DNA of 20,443 nt from Baffinella frigidus (taxonomy: Eukaryota > Cryptophyceae > Cryptomonadales > Baffinellaceae), in assembly GCA_026770585.1 (NCBI GenBank), contig MU646386.1, positions 881,878-902,320 on the forward strand, read 5' to 3'. The notes under the pieces were generated by a model that had not been told where the DNA came from, ran no database searches, and saw only the letters and a list, made by a program, of their open reading frames with translations. The first letter of the stretch is position 1, and each line of letters opens with the position of its first letter. Made by a program: the position numbers and the translations under genes. Below are positions 1-8,944 of the stretch, one piece after another.

Positions 1-170
1 AACACCAAACACCAGACCCCAAACACCAAACACCAAACACCAAACACCAAACACCAAACACCAAACACCAAACCCCAAACCCCAAACCCCAAACCCCAAA
101 CCCCAAACCCCTAACCCCAAACCCCAAACCCCAAACCCCAAACCCTAAACCCCAAACACGAACGCAGGTG
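1..170. repeat. degenerate telomere-like C-rich array
   Basis: Short tandem units of the types CACCAAA, CCCCAAA and CCCTAAA fill the first 155 or so bases and then stop. The mixture of variants and the unique sequence that follows argue for an interstitial, decayed array and not a chromosome end. The same motif recurs in introns throughout the window. Confidence 0.85.
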
Positions 171-870
171 CCGATCCTGGTGCACATGCTCTGGAACGGC
201 CGCACGTTCCTCGCGCCGATGTAGGTCAGGTTATGAGGCACATATGTAGCTATCTCGTAAGTTGACAGTCTCTCTCGTAAGGTGACGCTAATCGCGCCGA
301 TGTAGCTCTCTGTTAAGTTGACACTCTCTCTCGTAAGGTGACGTCCCTCGCGCCGATGCAGCTCTCTCGGTCAGGTTATGAGGCGCCGATGTAGCTCTCC
401 AAAGTTGACAGGGCTGTACCACACGCCCGGGATGTCAACTTAAGGATAGTCCCTCAGGAGAGTTGCCGTAGCTCTCTCGGCGCCTCCTGCTCGGACACAG
501 CCTTGGTTGGGGTGCCTACATGGTGTGAGGCCGTGTTGGTGGTAATAAAGGTCTCTCTCTAGGTAACGAGTGGAGTGCACAGGACCTCTCGTCGCCCCCA
601 CGCAGACACACAACGTGTGCAGTGCAGATGACCTCTCTCGGCGCCCCTGCTGAGACACAGCCTCGGCGGGGGTGCATACATGCCGGCCGTGTCGGCAGTA
701 CAAAACGATACACGGGCACCTCGTTCATGAGAGCCGCGCCCACCATGTACAGGGGTACCTCGCTCATAAGAAACTGCCCCCCCCCCCCTAGGACTACCAC
801 AGGGCCATAGGCATAGGCCTGCTGTACAGGGGTACCTCGATCATAAGGAACAAGGAATCTGAAAACGCCC
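171..870. repeat. mosaic of dispersed repeats, no gene seen
   Basis: No convincing exon is visible. From 235 to 500 there are repeated fragments of the type GTAGCTCTCTCGGTCAGG, GTTGACA and CTCTCGTAAGGTGACG, which resemble the ends and core of the TAGCTCTG element found in the introns. From 505 to 700 lie inverted-orientation copies of the repeat seen at 5160-5880 (a GGTGGTAATAAAGGTCTCTC end). At 746-770 and 827-850 are two direct copies of the GGGGTACCTCGCTCATAAG terminus discussed at 3273. The overlapping open frames here show no protein-like composition. Confidence 0.55.
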
Positions 871-1310
871 GCCCTCTGTTCCTCAATTAATAAGGAACTC
901 CGAGGAAACACCGGCCTTCCGTTCCTTGATTATTCAGGAACTCACGAAAAACGTTCGCCTTGTTTCTTAATCCTCTGCCCCCCCCCCTCTCCCCCTCGCG
1001 TTCGACACTTGGCCGCCCCCTCAATCTCAGATCACTCCTCGGCCGAAAATACGCCAGCCCGGGCCACGAAAGTAACATGGCCTGTAGATTGTTCCTCAAT
1101 TAATAAGGAACTCCGTGGGAACACACGCCTTCCGTTTCTTGTTTATTAAGAAAATCAGTGCAAAACACCCGGTTTCCGTTTCTTGTTAATTAAGAACCCC
1201 AGTGCAAACGCCCACCTTCCGTTTTTAAATTATTTGATTATTAAAAAACTCAGTGAGAACGCCCGCCTTCCGTTTTTTACTTGTTAAGGAACCCATTACC
1301 CCCAAACGCC
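870..1310. repeat. array of AT-core hairpin units
   Basis: About seven degenerate units of roughly 40-50 bp are seen, starting near 877, 929, 1090, 1127, 1170, 1214 and 1265. Each has an inverted repeat of the form GTTCCT-(AT-rich)-AGGAAC followed by a G/C-rich linker such as CAGTGCAAACGCCC and then CCTTCCGT. Several units keep the TTAATTAA or ATTAAT centre. A C-rich spacer (974-1000) splits the array. No coding content is seen. Confidence 0.6.
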
Positions 1311-1556
1311 CCTTTCCTTCCTTGTGTGGACCGTTCCTTATTAGAAGTACGCCTGTACTCAGGGCTTGTAGGATTCTAGGAGGAGGCGCTTTCTTGTGAG
1401 CGAGGTACCAATCGTTAAACCCCTTGAAGTTGCACCGGCTGGAGAGCGGCTTCTGAAAGGACATGAACTTGAATTGACCAACCAGGATTTCGAACCCTAA
1501 CGCCTGAACCCTGAACCCCAACCCTCCCCACTTGACACCTTCTCCTCCTCCTACAG

Positions 1557-2147
1557 CTCGGTGCAAACCACAACCTACACTCGACACCCCACGCACTGCA
1601 CCTATTGTGGCCGACGAGTCAAGGTGGAGGCAAGGTGGAGGCAACCCATCAGTTTTTAAGCTCGGCAACCCTAAAAGAATTTCCTGCGGAGATCTTGGAA
1701 AGATTTGCGCCTTTGGATCCCAAGTACTCGAGTACCTGGCGGGAGGAACTCGAGTATGTGGATTTTCGGAGGAAGCTTCATCGGCGCGAAGAACGGGTGA
1801 GGAGATCACAGAGAGACGGCAGAGATAGGGAGAAATGGGGGGTTGGGGGGGTTGTTGTTATGGCTGTCCGGTAGGACAGAGTGCAATTCAAGTTTTCATA
1901 AAGGGTCTTTTGTGTTAATGCTGGGTCCATGCGTATAACCGATTCTCTCTCTCAGCAGCATGCCAGTATTGTACTAAACCCCTGGAAGTTGCGTTTCGAT
2001 TTTGGCCTGGAGACATTTAAACCTCGTTATAATCTGGTTTATGTCATTTCATCCAAACAGTTATGTACACCGTTGTGGGAATTGGGTCACGTGACTTTCC
2101 TCCCGACCCCGAAATTGGTCGGGAGGAAATCAAAACGCAGCCTCTAG
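1557..2147 (+). CDS. unrecognised protein, two candidate exons (partial)
   Basis: Exon 1557-1796 is open for 80 codons. It follows a strong acceptor (pyrimidine run then CTACAG at 1551-1556) and ends at a GTGAGG donor. Its second half is protein-like, with stretches such as LKEFPAEILERFAPLDPKYS followed by a charged KLHRREER. A second exon in the same phase, 1959-2147 (63 codons including stop), follows CTCTCTCTCAGCAG and ends in a basic tail GRKSKRSL. It is more AT-rich and less certain. The 5' exons and start codon were not found; the sequence upstream is repeats. I do not recognise the family and assign no function. The first exon is fairly credible and the second weak. The whole could also be a decayed gene fragment. 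Confidence 0.35.
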
Positions 2148-2249
2148 AGATTCAGTAGCTAACGGAAATGCTGGTGATGACCTCTCTTTACAGGGGTACA
2201 TCGCCCGCAAGGAGGCGCCTCCTGGACCCTACAGTAGGCCTATCCCTTA

Positions 2250-2307
2250 AGTGGCGGCCTTCTTGGCCGCCACTAGTGAATTCACTTGAAACTGGGTGAA
2301 TTCACCC
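2250..2307. repeat. cluster of three perfect palindromes
   Basis: 2250-2274 is an inverted repeat with 10-bp arms (AGTGGCGGCC and its complement) and a 5-nt loop. It is followed at once by the perfect palindrome AGTGAATTCACT (2275-2286), a 7-nt spacer, and the perfect palindrome GGGTGAATTCACCC (2294-2307). The last two share the core GTGAATTCAC. The function is unknown. They may be nested element termini or a protein-binding or cruciform site. Confidence 0.8.
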
Positions 2308-2822
2308 ATTTCTGCGGGGCCCTCTGTACCTCGCCGTGTTTTTTGACCGAACTTGTCTCACCGGGATCTGGTAGGGGAGCTCAAACCCGTCACATCGGTG
2401 TGAAGGAGTCATGGTTCTAGCGGCCGCCAACACCCGGGAAAGGCGGGCCGCGGGCGGCTGTTGCCGTTAAAATGGCAGCAAAGCTCGACTTGCCAAAAGC
2501 ACCCTGAGCAGCGCGGGGGGCGCCCGCACAGGCGCGGGTCAATTGTGACCACGTACAGGAAGAGATGTATTCGACGCCCATGTGAGCTCAGAGTCCTGGG
2601 TGCTGGGGGCACGGAATGCGCTCGCCCATAGGGACCACCGTAGGGCTATCCCTTATAGATACCTCGTCTCGGGATACCTCGGTAGGGTGTTTTTGCAGGG
2701 ATCACACAGCTGTGTGGTTAGGGGTGAATAGATGGTGGCCATAAACTCAGGTCGTCAAAGTCTACATGTGCAGGGGTACCTCGGCTGTAAGAACACCCTT
2801 GCTCCAGGGTCAGCTGGGCGTC

Positions 2823-2897
2823 GTGTTCTTAAATTACTATCAGAGAGTTGACTAAACGCGAGATTCAGTCAACCCTCTGTTACTAAATTGAGAACAC
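2823..2897. repeat. long imperfect hairpin, about 31-bp arms
   Basis: The left arm 2823-2853 (starting GTGTTCTTAAATTACTATCA) is complementary to 2867-2897 with about six mismatches, leaving a 13-nt loop. It resembles a small foldback element. No open frame lies inside. Confidence 0.75.
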
Positions 2898-3272
2898 GCA
2901 GGCCCCAAATCTAGTGCGGGTTCTCAAGTTACGGGTTCTTGTACATGTACGCGAGGAGGCATCCCTGTAAGTGGCGCCTTCCTCGGGTCAATTTTGACCA
3001 TTTACAGGGAAAGATTTATTGACACCCATGCGCTCAGAATCCAGGGTGCTGGGGGAACAGCATCCAGTCTAGCGACGTCCTTCATGACCTTGAGGTTCTT
3101 TGAACTCCCACCATAGGATGGATCAAACGTGATGGTCGCGTTAGATCCTTCAGGTTGTTCGAGCTCCCATCATAGGCGGACAGTGGAACTTATCCTGCAG
3201 GACGACCCTGCTTTGTCTCAAGCATCGAGTCTCCCGGTGCAGAGGATCGCACCAGAACCGGCTCAACGGCGC

Positions 3273-3388
3273 GCAGGGGTACCTCGCTCATACGATGCCG
3301 CACCCCCCTAGGACCCCGCAGTAGGACTATGGCCCTGCTGTGGGGTCCTGGGGTGGGGTGTGGCTTTATGAGCGAGGGAACCCTCTAC
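3273..3388. mobile_element. foldback miniature element, GGGGTACCTCGCTCATA termini
   Basis: The left arm from 3273 (GCAGGGGTACCTCGCTCATA) pairs with a right arm ending near 3388 (TTATGAGCGAGGGAACCCTC on the plus strand) through roughly 53 bp, including the ACCCC and AGGACCCC blocks. The centre is short. Related single termini occur near 746, 827, 2190 and 2768, so this is a dispersed family. It encodes nothing and is presumably non-autonomous. Confidence 0.65.
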
Positions 3389-3395
3389 AGCGCTC

Positions 3396-4361
3396 TCAAC
3401 GTTCCGAGCTGAACCCGGAGTCATCGCGGTGGTGACTGTTTTAGGGTTTAGGGTTTAGGGTTTAGGGTTCAGGGTTTAGGGTTTATGGTTTATGGTTTAG
3501 GGTTTAGGGTTTAGGGTTTAGGGTTTAGGGTTCAGGGTTCAGGGTTCAGGGTTCAGGGTTTAGGGTTTTAGTTTTTGGGGTTTATGTTGTGCGGGGTTAG
3601 GGGTTAGAGGCAGGGTTTCTGGTTTCTGGTTTCTGGTTTCTGGTTTCTGGTTTCTGGTTTCTGGTTTCTGGTTTCTGGTTTCTAGTTTCTGGTTTCTGGT
3701 TTCTGGTTTCTGGTTTCTGGTTTCTGGTTTCTGATTTCTGTTTCAGGATTTATGGTTTATAGTTTATAGTTTATAGTTTCTTGTTCAGGATTTATGGTTT
3801 ACGGTTTATGGTTTATAGTTCATGGTTTATGGTTGAGGGTTTCTAAAGGGTTAAGGGTTTACCTGCCACCCTGTTCGGCTTTGACGCGCGCGACTTGCCT
3901 CCGCAGGTCGCGGCTAGCCTTGAAGAGCGCGCCCTTCCGCTGTGAGACCTCCTGGAGCCCTGACCCGAGCCCTTTGGCTTCGTGCGTCCGAGCACGGCGC
4001 CCTGCCAACAACATGTAGTGTCTGTGAGAGAACTCTAGATCCTATTTTCTACAAAACACCCTCAGGTCTTGTGAGTACGTGTGTATGCTGGTCTCCGAAT
4101 CATTAAACTCTCACCTGCCGCGTCCGCAGCCGCGAGTTGATGGTCGGAGACCAAGCCACGATGCAGCTTCCTGTCGACGCTCAGCCTCTCCATTATTTCC
4201 TTTAGAGATCGAACCTTGGACATCCTGTCCTTGTACACATCGTACAGCTCTGTCGGCCTGGGAGCTGCCCCGAATTCTCCCGCCCAGCGCGGCGAGGCGA
4301 GGAGCAGCGTAGTGGCCGCGATGGCTGCAAACGCGGTGAGCAAGAGCAGCCCTCGTCTCAT
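3396..4361 (-). CDS. small single-pass membrane protein with coiled-coil-like tail
   Basis: Three exons (4361-4115, 4001-3863, 3435-3396) join in phase to give 141 residues and a TGA stop. The start is the ATG at 4361-4359. No other in-frame ATG is seen upstream, and it places MRRG just before the hydrophobic segment LLLLTAFAAIAATTLLLA, a signal anchor or uncleaved signal peptide at residues 4-21. A polar region follows (TELYDVYKDRMSKVRSLKEI). Exon 2 then carries a Lys/Arg/Glu-rich, heptad-like stretch (LQEVSQRKGALFKASRDLRR). The C-terminus is a short hydrophilic tail. Donors are GTGAGA and GTAAAC, and acceptors TTGGCAG and AAAACAG. The second intron is almost wholly telomere-like repeat. I know no specific family. 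A membrane-anchored protein facing the lumen or cytosol is likely. Exon 3 is the least certain part. Confidence 0.6.
3441..3860. repeat. intronic telomere-like array with a TTTCTGG variant block
   Basis: This fills intron 2 of the membrane-protein gene. On the plus strand it is TTTAGGG or TTCAGGG units (3440-3570), then about sixteen near-perfect heptamers GGTTTCT (3614-3733), then TTTATGG and TTTATAG units (3745-3835). On the sense (minus) strand the CCCTAAA units run directly into the acceptor AAAACAG. The 7-bp period is kept while the unit changes, as expected from slippage of a telomere-like seed. Confidence 0.85.
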
Positions 4362-4648
4362 TTTCTCGAACAGGACGGCGTACTTCGTCACGCTGGTGGC
4401 GTTTCCCCACCCCCGAGCCAAGAGCGGCAGTTCGAGTCTCTGCGGCACCGAGAAGCTGTCTCCGAGGCGTGCCAAACCCTGCTTCAGCGGGTTTCCAGCC
4501 GCGCACTTCGCTCGCGTCTCGCCCCGTCACCTTCCTGTTACGAAGCGTTCATCCCTGCATGCCTTTCCGGCTTGAAGCGAACCAAATCGCTTCTGCAAAA
4601 CTGCATCGTTTCCCGATAAAGGACCGAGCTTTTATAACCATGGGATAC

Positions 4649-5035
4649 CACCCTGTATCCCCTCTTCACGAGCATCTGCACTGGAGAGCTCAACGCGATC
4701 CGAGAGCAAAAATGCTTTCTCTGCAGTCCTTTCTACGGAAGGGCGTGTCGTTGGCATATGTTGGGCGAAATTAAAACCTCAAGGACCTAAAGGATACCAT
4801 GAGCCTCATAAAGGACCTAAAGGACCTAAAGGCTGACTTGGGTTCGGTGTGTGCGCCAGCGTGCTGCCATGTGGCACTCCTCAAACACCCCAAGAGAACC
4901 ACCCCTCTACACGAGCATCTGCACTGGAGAGCGAAACGCGATCCGAAAGCAAAAATGCTTTCTCTGCAGATCCCTTCTACGGAACGGCGTGTCGTTGGCA
5001 TATGTTGGGGGCATTTAAAACCTAAAGGACCTGAA
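4649..5035. repeat. duplicated segment of about 140-150 bp, offset about 248 bp
   Basis: A segment from about 4649 to 4795 recurs at about 4897 to 5035. It shares blocks such as ACGAGCATCTGCACTGGAGA, GCAAAAATGCTTTCTCTGCA and GTGTCGTTGGCATATGTTGG, with about 10 percent differences. Each copy ends in AAGGACCTAAAGG-type 11-mers, themselves tandemly repeated at 4780-4832. It lies upstream of the minus-strand membrane-protein gene. No exon is apparent, and the open frames across it are shared by both copies without family resemblance. Confidence 0.8.
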
Positions 5036-5149
5036 GGGGTGGCTGAGAAAGGCATACACCAGAGGGAGAAATCTTTATTACTACCAACACTACCGCCGCC
5101 GCCCCCCCCCCACAGAGGTGGGAATAGTGCGCTCGATCGAAATTCACTC

Positions 5150-5880
5150 ACACTAGAGAAAGACCTGAATTAAAACCAACACGGCCGCCATTTATGCAAC
5201 CCCACCGAGTCCCCCCCACCCCACTAAATCCGCAGGGCAACGTGGGGCGGGAAAAGGGTGCTCGATCCCAGTTTACTCACACCGCCCGCACCTTTGTTAC
5301 ACGGCGGCTCAGGTTGAGTAGGGGCGCCGAGAAAGACACTAAATCCGCAGGGCGATGTGGGGCGGGACGCGGGCGCGGAGGGATCACACTTGAGAGAGAC
5401 CTTTATTAATACCAACACGGCCGCCATGCATGCACCCCCACCGAAGCTGTTTCTCAGTAGGACCTCGAGAGAGAGGTCATGTGCACTCTACACCTGCAGA
5501 GAGACACACTAAATGCGGAGGGCGACGTGGGGCGGGAAGAGAGCGCGGAGAGCGTCCAGCTGCCCTGCCGCTTCCGGATCCGAAACTGCCGGGTTCCTGC
5601 GGGAGAGAGACCTTGGTTAATACCAACCCGCCCGCCATTTATTCACCTCCACTGAGGCGGTGTCTGAGTAGCCGCTTCCGGATCCGAAACCGCCGGGTTC
5701 CTGATGGCGGAGAAGCGGATTCATTTCGCGGTCATTTCGCGGATCGTTTGAAGTAAATGCATGGCGGGCGTGTTGGCATTGATCAAGGTCTCCCACTGAG
5801 GCGGAGACGACCGGGTTCCAGCGGGGCTGAAGCGGGTTTAGTGAATGATACAAAGACCTTAATTAATACCAACACGGAGA
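5150..5880. repeat. dispersed repeat family with TTTATTAATACCAACACGG core
   Basis: At least four copies of a block reading roughly GAGAGACCTTTATTAATACC, AACACGGCCGCCATTTATGC and a CCCCACCGAG tail occur at 5155-5212, 5395-5450, 5605-5660 and (part) 5855-5880, with an inverted part near 5755-5795. Between them sit repeated GCAGGGCGACGTGGGGCGGG blocks and the CCGCTTCCGGATCCGAAACC block (twice, near 5567 and 5671). Inverted relatives occur at 505-550, 655-700 and 7495-7545. No conserved coding frame is seen. It resembles a short non-autonomous mobile repeat. Confidence 0.65.
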
Positions 5881-5899
5881 GTTCAAACACGACCGCGCA

Positions 5900-6569
5900 G
5901 AGCCAGGGGGCGGGGAGGGAGGAGTACCCTCTTGAGTAGGAGGGGTTTCGGGTTTCGGATTTCGGGTTTCGGGTTCAAGGTTTCGGGTTTCGGGGGTGGG
6001 AGGGAGGAGGAACCTGGTGAGCACGTGCTGGGTGGGCAGCGCCCCGCGCGCCGAACCTGCCGCAAGCGAAACCCCAACCCCTAATCCCAAAACCACAACC
6101 CCCAAACCGTATACCCTAAGCCCCAAACCCCAACCCCTACAATCAACAAACTCTGTACTCTATACCCTATACCCTATACCCTGCACCCTATCCCTTGAGT
6201 GGCTAGTAGGTTCATACGCCCTACCGTAGGGCCCTAGGACCTGCCCAGGACCTCTTGCGGGTCAATTTTGACCCCCTCGCCACTTAAGGAATACCCTACC
6301 CACGAAAATGGAAACCTGGTGAGCACGAGGGTGTGCAGCGCGCAGCGCGCCGAACCTGCCGCGAGCGCCAGCGATTCCACGCACCCTATCCTGCTCCCCA
6401 ACCCTCCCAAAACCCCACATAAACCCTAAACCCCTACCCCCAAACCAAAAAGGCCCAGCCTACACCGCGCTACGAAGCCTGCCGGCGGCAAGACAGCAAG
6501 ACCTACACCACCGCGGAGGTGACCACTCGTTTCCAGGCTCGAGAGTCGTGAAGAAGAAGAAGGAGGAAC
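5900..6569. repeat. telomere-like tracts plus two shadow copies of an LRR exon
   Basis: G-rich TTTCGGG units lie at 5945-5995 and C-rich CCCTAAA or CCCTATA units at 6070-6190 and 6395-6450. Segments 6307-6370 and 6011-6075 repeat, on the minus strand, the exon at 6636-6570 including its GTTCC or GTTTCC donor (encoding a version of ESLALAAGSAR...HTLVLTR). The copies decay with distance. The true next exon of the LRR gene could not be found here. Confidence 0.6.
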
Positions 6570-8944
6570 CTGGTGAGCACGAGGGTGTGCAGCGCGGTGC
6601 GCGCCGAGCCTGCCGCGAGCGCCAGCGATTCCACGCCTGTCCGCGTCACCTTGCACCCTGTCGGGCGTTGAGAGTTTAGGGGTTAGGGGTTTTGTGTTGA
6701 GTTCAATAAAGTCTCTTTCCCCGTTTAGGGTTTGAGGTTTCGGGTTTCGGGTTTCGGGGGTTATGGTTTGAGTTTGGGAGTTGTGGCTTAGTGTTTAGTG
6801 TTTAGTGTTTAGGGTGTTGGTGTTTGGTGTTTGGGGTTCAGGGTTCAAGGTTGAGGGTTGAGGGTTTCCACCTGAGAGGCCGAGCTGTTTGAGCGACGAG
6901 TGGCTCTTGATCGCAGCCGCCAGAAACTTCACGTCGTCGTCCTGCAGCCCCGTGCCACCCAGCCCTGCGAACAACAAATCCGGATTAGTCAACCGTCAAG
7001 GGATTCGGTCAACTGGCTTCTGTCGCCCCGTGCCACTCACGGGGCTACACTCTCTTGTTCTCAGAACAAGAGAGCCCTTCTGATCAGTCAACTGCCTGCG
7101 AACGAGAAGCCTATTGATTACTCAACTGCCACGGCAGTCTTTTGCAGCCCCGCGCAACCCAGCCCTGCGAACGAATCCTCCAGATTAGTCAACCGTCGAG
7201 GGAGTCTCCTGTAGCCCCCGATGCTGCCCCGCCGCGATGACCTTTATCAGTTACTTTACAGTACATCTCTTCGGATCAGTTGTTTTACAGTAACGTCCAT
7301 CCGGGTTTTACCCTGCAAGCCAGCAGGGGCATCCCCACCTGGGTTAGGTTTTAGGGTTTCCGTTACCTTACCCTCTGAACCCTGAACTTTACCTCACACC
7401 CTGAACCCTGAACCCTAAACCCCGAACCCTGAGCCCTGGACCCTGAACACAACGTGTAGAGTGCGGATGATATCCCAGTAGGTCCTACTCAGACACAGCC
7501 TCGGTGGGGGTGCATTCATAGCGGGCGCGGTGGTACACATACACGTGTCTCTCTCTTCACACGGGGGGCACTCGCACCACACAACGTGCATGAAGAGAGT
7601 TGTGTACGAAGGGAGGCACGCCATACGGCGCATAGCCGTTTGGACCACGCATCTCCGCGCTGCGAGTAACAAAGAAGAACAAGACGAAGCAGAAGGCCTC
7701 CAGCGCAGTACAACGGTGCACTCGAGCGCTTGATCAGTCAACATCCGTGGGACTCTCTTCCAGGGGACTAATCTGGGCTGGGGCTGAGGTCACGCGCACT
7801 CTACCACACACCATGTATCAAGATCGGTGTGTACGCAGGGAGGCACGGGCGCGCACCGAGGCGTTCGAGCTTGGGGCAGTGCTGTTCGAGCGTGTCGCCG
7901 AGCAGCTTCCCCAGCTGAGAGGACGCCGCCCCCTGCCACAGCGGGTTCTCGCCCAGGGCCAGCCCAGCGAGCTTTGGCGTGTGCCTGGTTTGGGGTTTTG
8001 GGTTTGGGCGGTTGGGGTTGAGGGCATGCACCCTGTACGGTTCATGGTTTGGGGTTCATGGTTTGGGGTTTAGGGTTTGGGGTGAACCGTAACCCCGCGA
8101 GGATGTGCAAGAGGGCTTTGCAGTCGAGGCGGTTGCTCTTTAGGTCAAGTTCGACCAGGTTCCGCCCGCGCCGCCGCAGGAAATCTTCGACTAGGATCGC
8201 GTCATCCACCTGAGACCGCGTACGCATTTCATCAGACACGTATACGCCCATAAAAATGCTCGAAATGTCGATTAATAAGATGTCTTTGTATCGAGCAATT
8301 CTTCTGTAGTACCGTGAAAATAAATGGACTGATCTGGGAAGCCCACTGTGTGGCACATAAACCTGAAAGGACTCAAGAAGCGCTCGGGAGGCGCGTTCTC
8401 ACCTCCAGCTGCATACCCGAAAAGACAAGTCCATGTGCCGCCACAGAAGCCCTGAATGAGTCAAGAGTGATACGTGGCAAACCCACACCCAAATCCTTAA
8501 CCCTAGACCCTAAACCCTGAACCATGAACCCTAGAACCTCAACCCTCAACCCTAACCCCTGAACCCCAAATGCCAAACACCAGGGTGTACGGGGGGCGCG
8601 TTTTGACCTCAAGCTGCATCCCGCTCATGCTCAGCCGCTCCACATTGCTCGGAAGGCCCTGCGATGAGAAACGTTTGGGGTTTAGGGTTATAGGGTTGGG
8701 GGTTGGGATTTGGGATTTGGGGTTTGGGGAGGAATCGGCAGGTGCGAATCGCGGAGGCACGCGCTTGCAGAAGCTCCTAGGTCCCCCCTAGGCCCGGGTT
8801 TCTCGCAGGAGCCCTACGACCCCCTACGGCCTACCGTCGTCAATACTGTAGGCTTAACTACCCTTATTCCAGATCGAACAGACCTGGAGCCATCGGTAGG
8901 TGCGAACCGCGGAGGCGCGCGCTTGCAGAAGCTGCTGGTCCTCC
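6570..8944 (-). CDS. leucine-rich-repeat module, 3' part of a likely BTB-BACK-LRR gene
   Basis: Six phase-compatible exons: 8944-8908, 8658-8608, 8209-8094, 7984-7857, 6964-6872 and 6636-6570, encoding about 164 residues. They read as ribonuclease-inhibitor-like LRRs, for example LVELDLKSNRLDCKALLHIL, LAGLALGENPLWQGA, HCPKLERLGLGGTGLQDDDV and KSHSSLKQLGLSG, then ESLALAAGSARTALHTLVL. Such repeats form a curved protein-binding surface. The first exon begins in the phase left by the BACK exon at 9501-9400, with no stop and no start codon of its own, so the two modules are probably one gene. The last exon ends at a GTTCC donor with one base of a codon outstanding, and I cannot place the following exon. 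Exons carry shadow copies at 8735-8775, 8408-8450, 7147-7180, 6307-6370 and 6011-6075. Confidence 0.72.
7050..7074. repeat. perfect 12-bp-arm palindrome in an LRR intron
   Basis: CTCTCTTGTTCT and its exact complement are separated by one base. It lies between a decayed copy and the real copy of the exon at 6964-6872. It may be an element remnant or a small cruciform-forming site. Confidence 0.85.
7147..7180 (-). pseudogene. shadow copy of LRR exon 6964-6872 (5' end)
   Basis: On the minus strand an acceptor TTCGCAG is followed by GGCTGGGTTGCGCGGGGCTG, near-identical to the start of the true exon, which then breaks off. It lies upstream of the real exon, as expected from a tandem duplication spanning the acceptor. 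A shorter scrap is at about 7020-7040. Confidence 0.65.
7240..7856. other. intron with mixed repeats
   Basis: This is the 5' two-thirds of the intron between LRR exons 7984-7857 and 6964-6872. It holds paired blocks around 7245-7295 (TCAGTT...TTTACAGTA twice), a telomere-like run (7340-7450) whose sense strand is G-rich, unlike most introns here, and an inverted relative of the 5160 repeat at 7495-7545. No exon is recognised. Confidence 0.45.
8408..8450 (-). pseudogene. shadow copy of LRR exon 8658-8608 (3' end with donor)
   Basis: The minus strand reads a version of SGMQLE followed by GTGAGA, matching the end of the real exon (SGMQLE then GTCAAA). The upstream half has diverged. The donor in the copy is closer to consensus than the real one, so use as an alternative exon is possible. 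Its frame relative to the acceptor CATTCAG differs from the real exon. Confidence 0.55.
8735..8775 (-). pseudogene. shadow copy of exon 8944-8908 (3' end)
   Basis: The minus-strand sequence CTTCTGCAAGCGCGTGCC plus TCCGCGATTCGCACC closely matches the end of the real exon (CTTCTGCAAGCGCGCGCC, TCCGCG, then donor GTTCGC). In the copy the donor G has become A (GCGATT), so it can no longer splice there. Confidence 0.7.

Larger units (their letters stand above)
2148..3272. other. gene-free stretch rich in palindromes
   Basis: No exon can be supported. The stretch holds the palindrome cluster at 2250-2307, the hairpin at 2823-2897, and single termini of the GGGGTACCTCG family near 2190 and 2768. Three blocks resemble GGGTCAATTTTGACC (2528-2545, 2985-3000, and again at 6258-6272). 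It looks like nested, decayed miniature elements. Confidence 0.5.

Noticed and set aside
1-170. A true chromosome end (telomere)
   Set aside because: Units are mixed and degenerate, the tract is short, and the same kind of repeat occurs in introns throughout the window.
3614-3733. CRISPR-like array
   Set aside because: Units are contiguous 7-mers with no spacers, inside a eukaryotic intron.
4362-4475. N-terminal extension of the membrane protein upstream of MRRG
   Set aside because: The open frame upstream has no ATG (it begins at TTG), and an upstream acceptor near 4485 would not match the phase of the last LRR exon. The ATG at 4361 directly precedes the hydrophobic segment.
5617-5853. 78-codon minus-strand open frame
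   Set aside because: It lies wholly within clustered dispersed repeats, and its peptide repeats the duplicated CCGGATCCGAAACC block.
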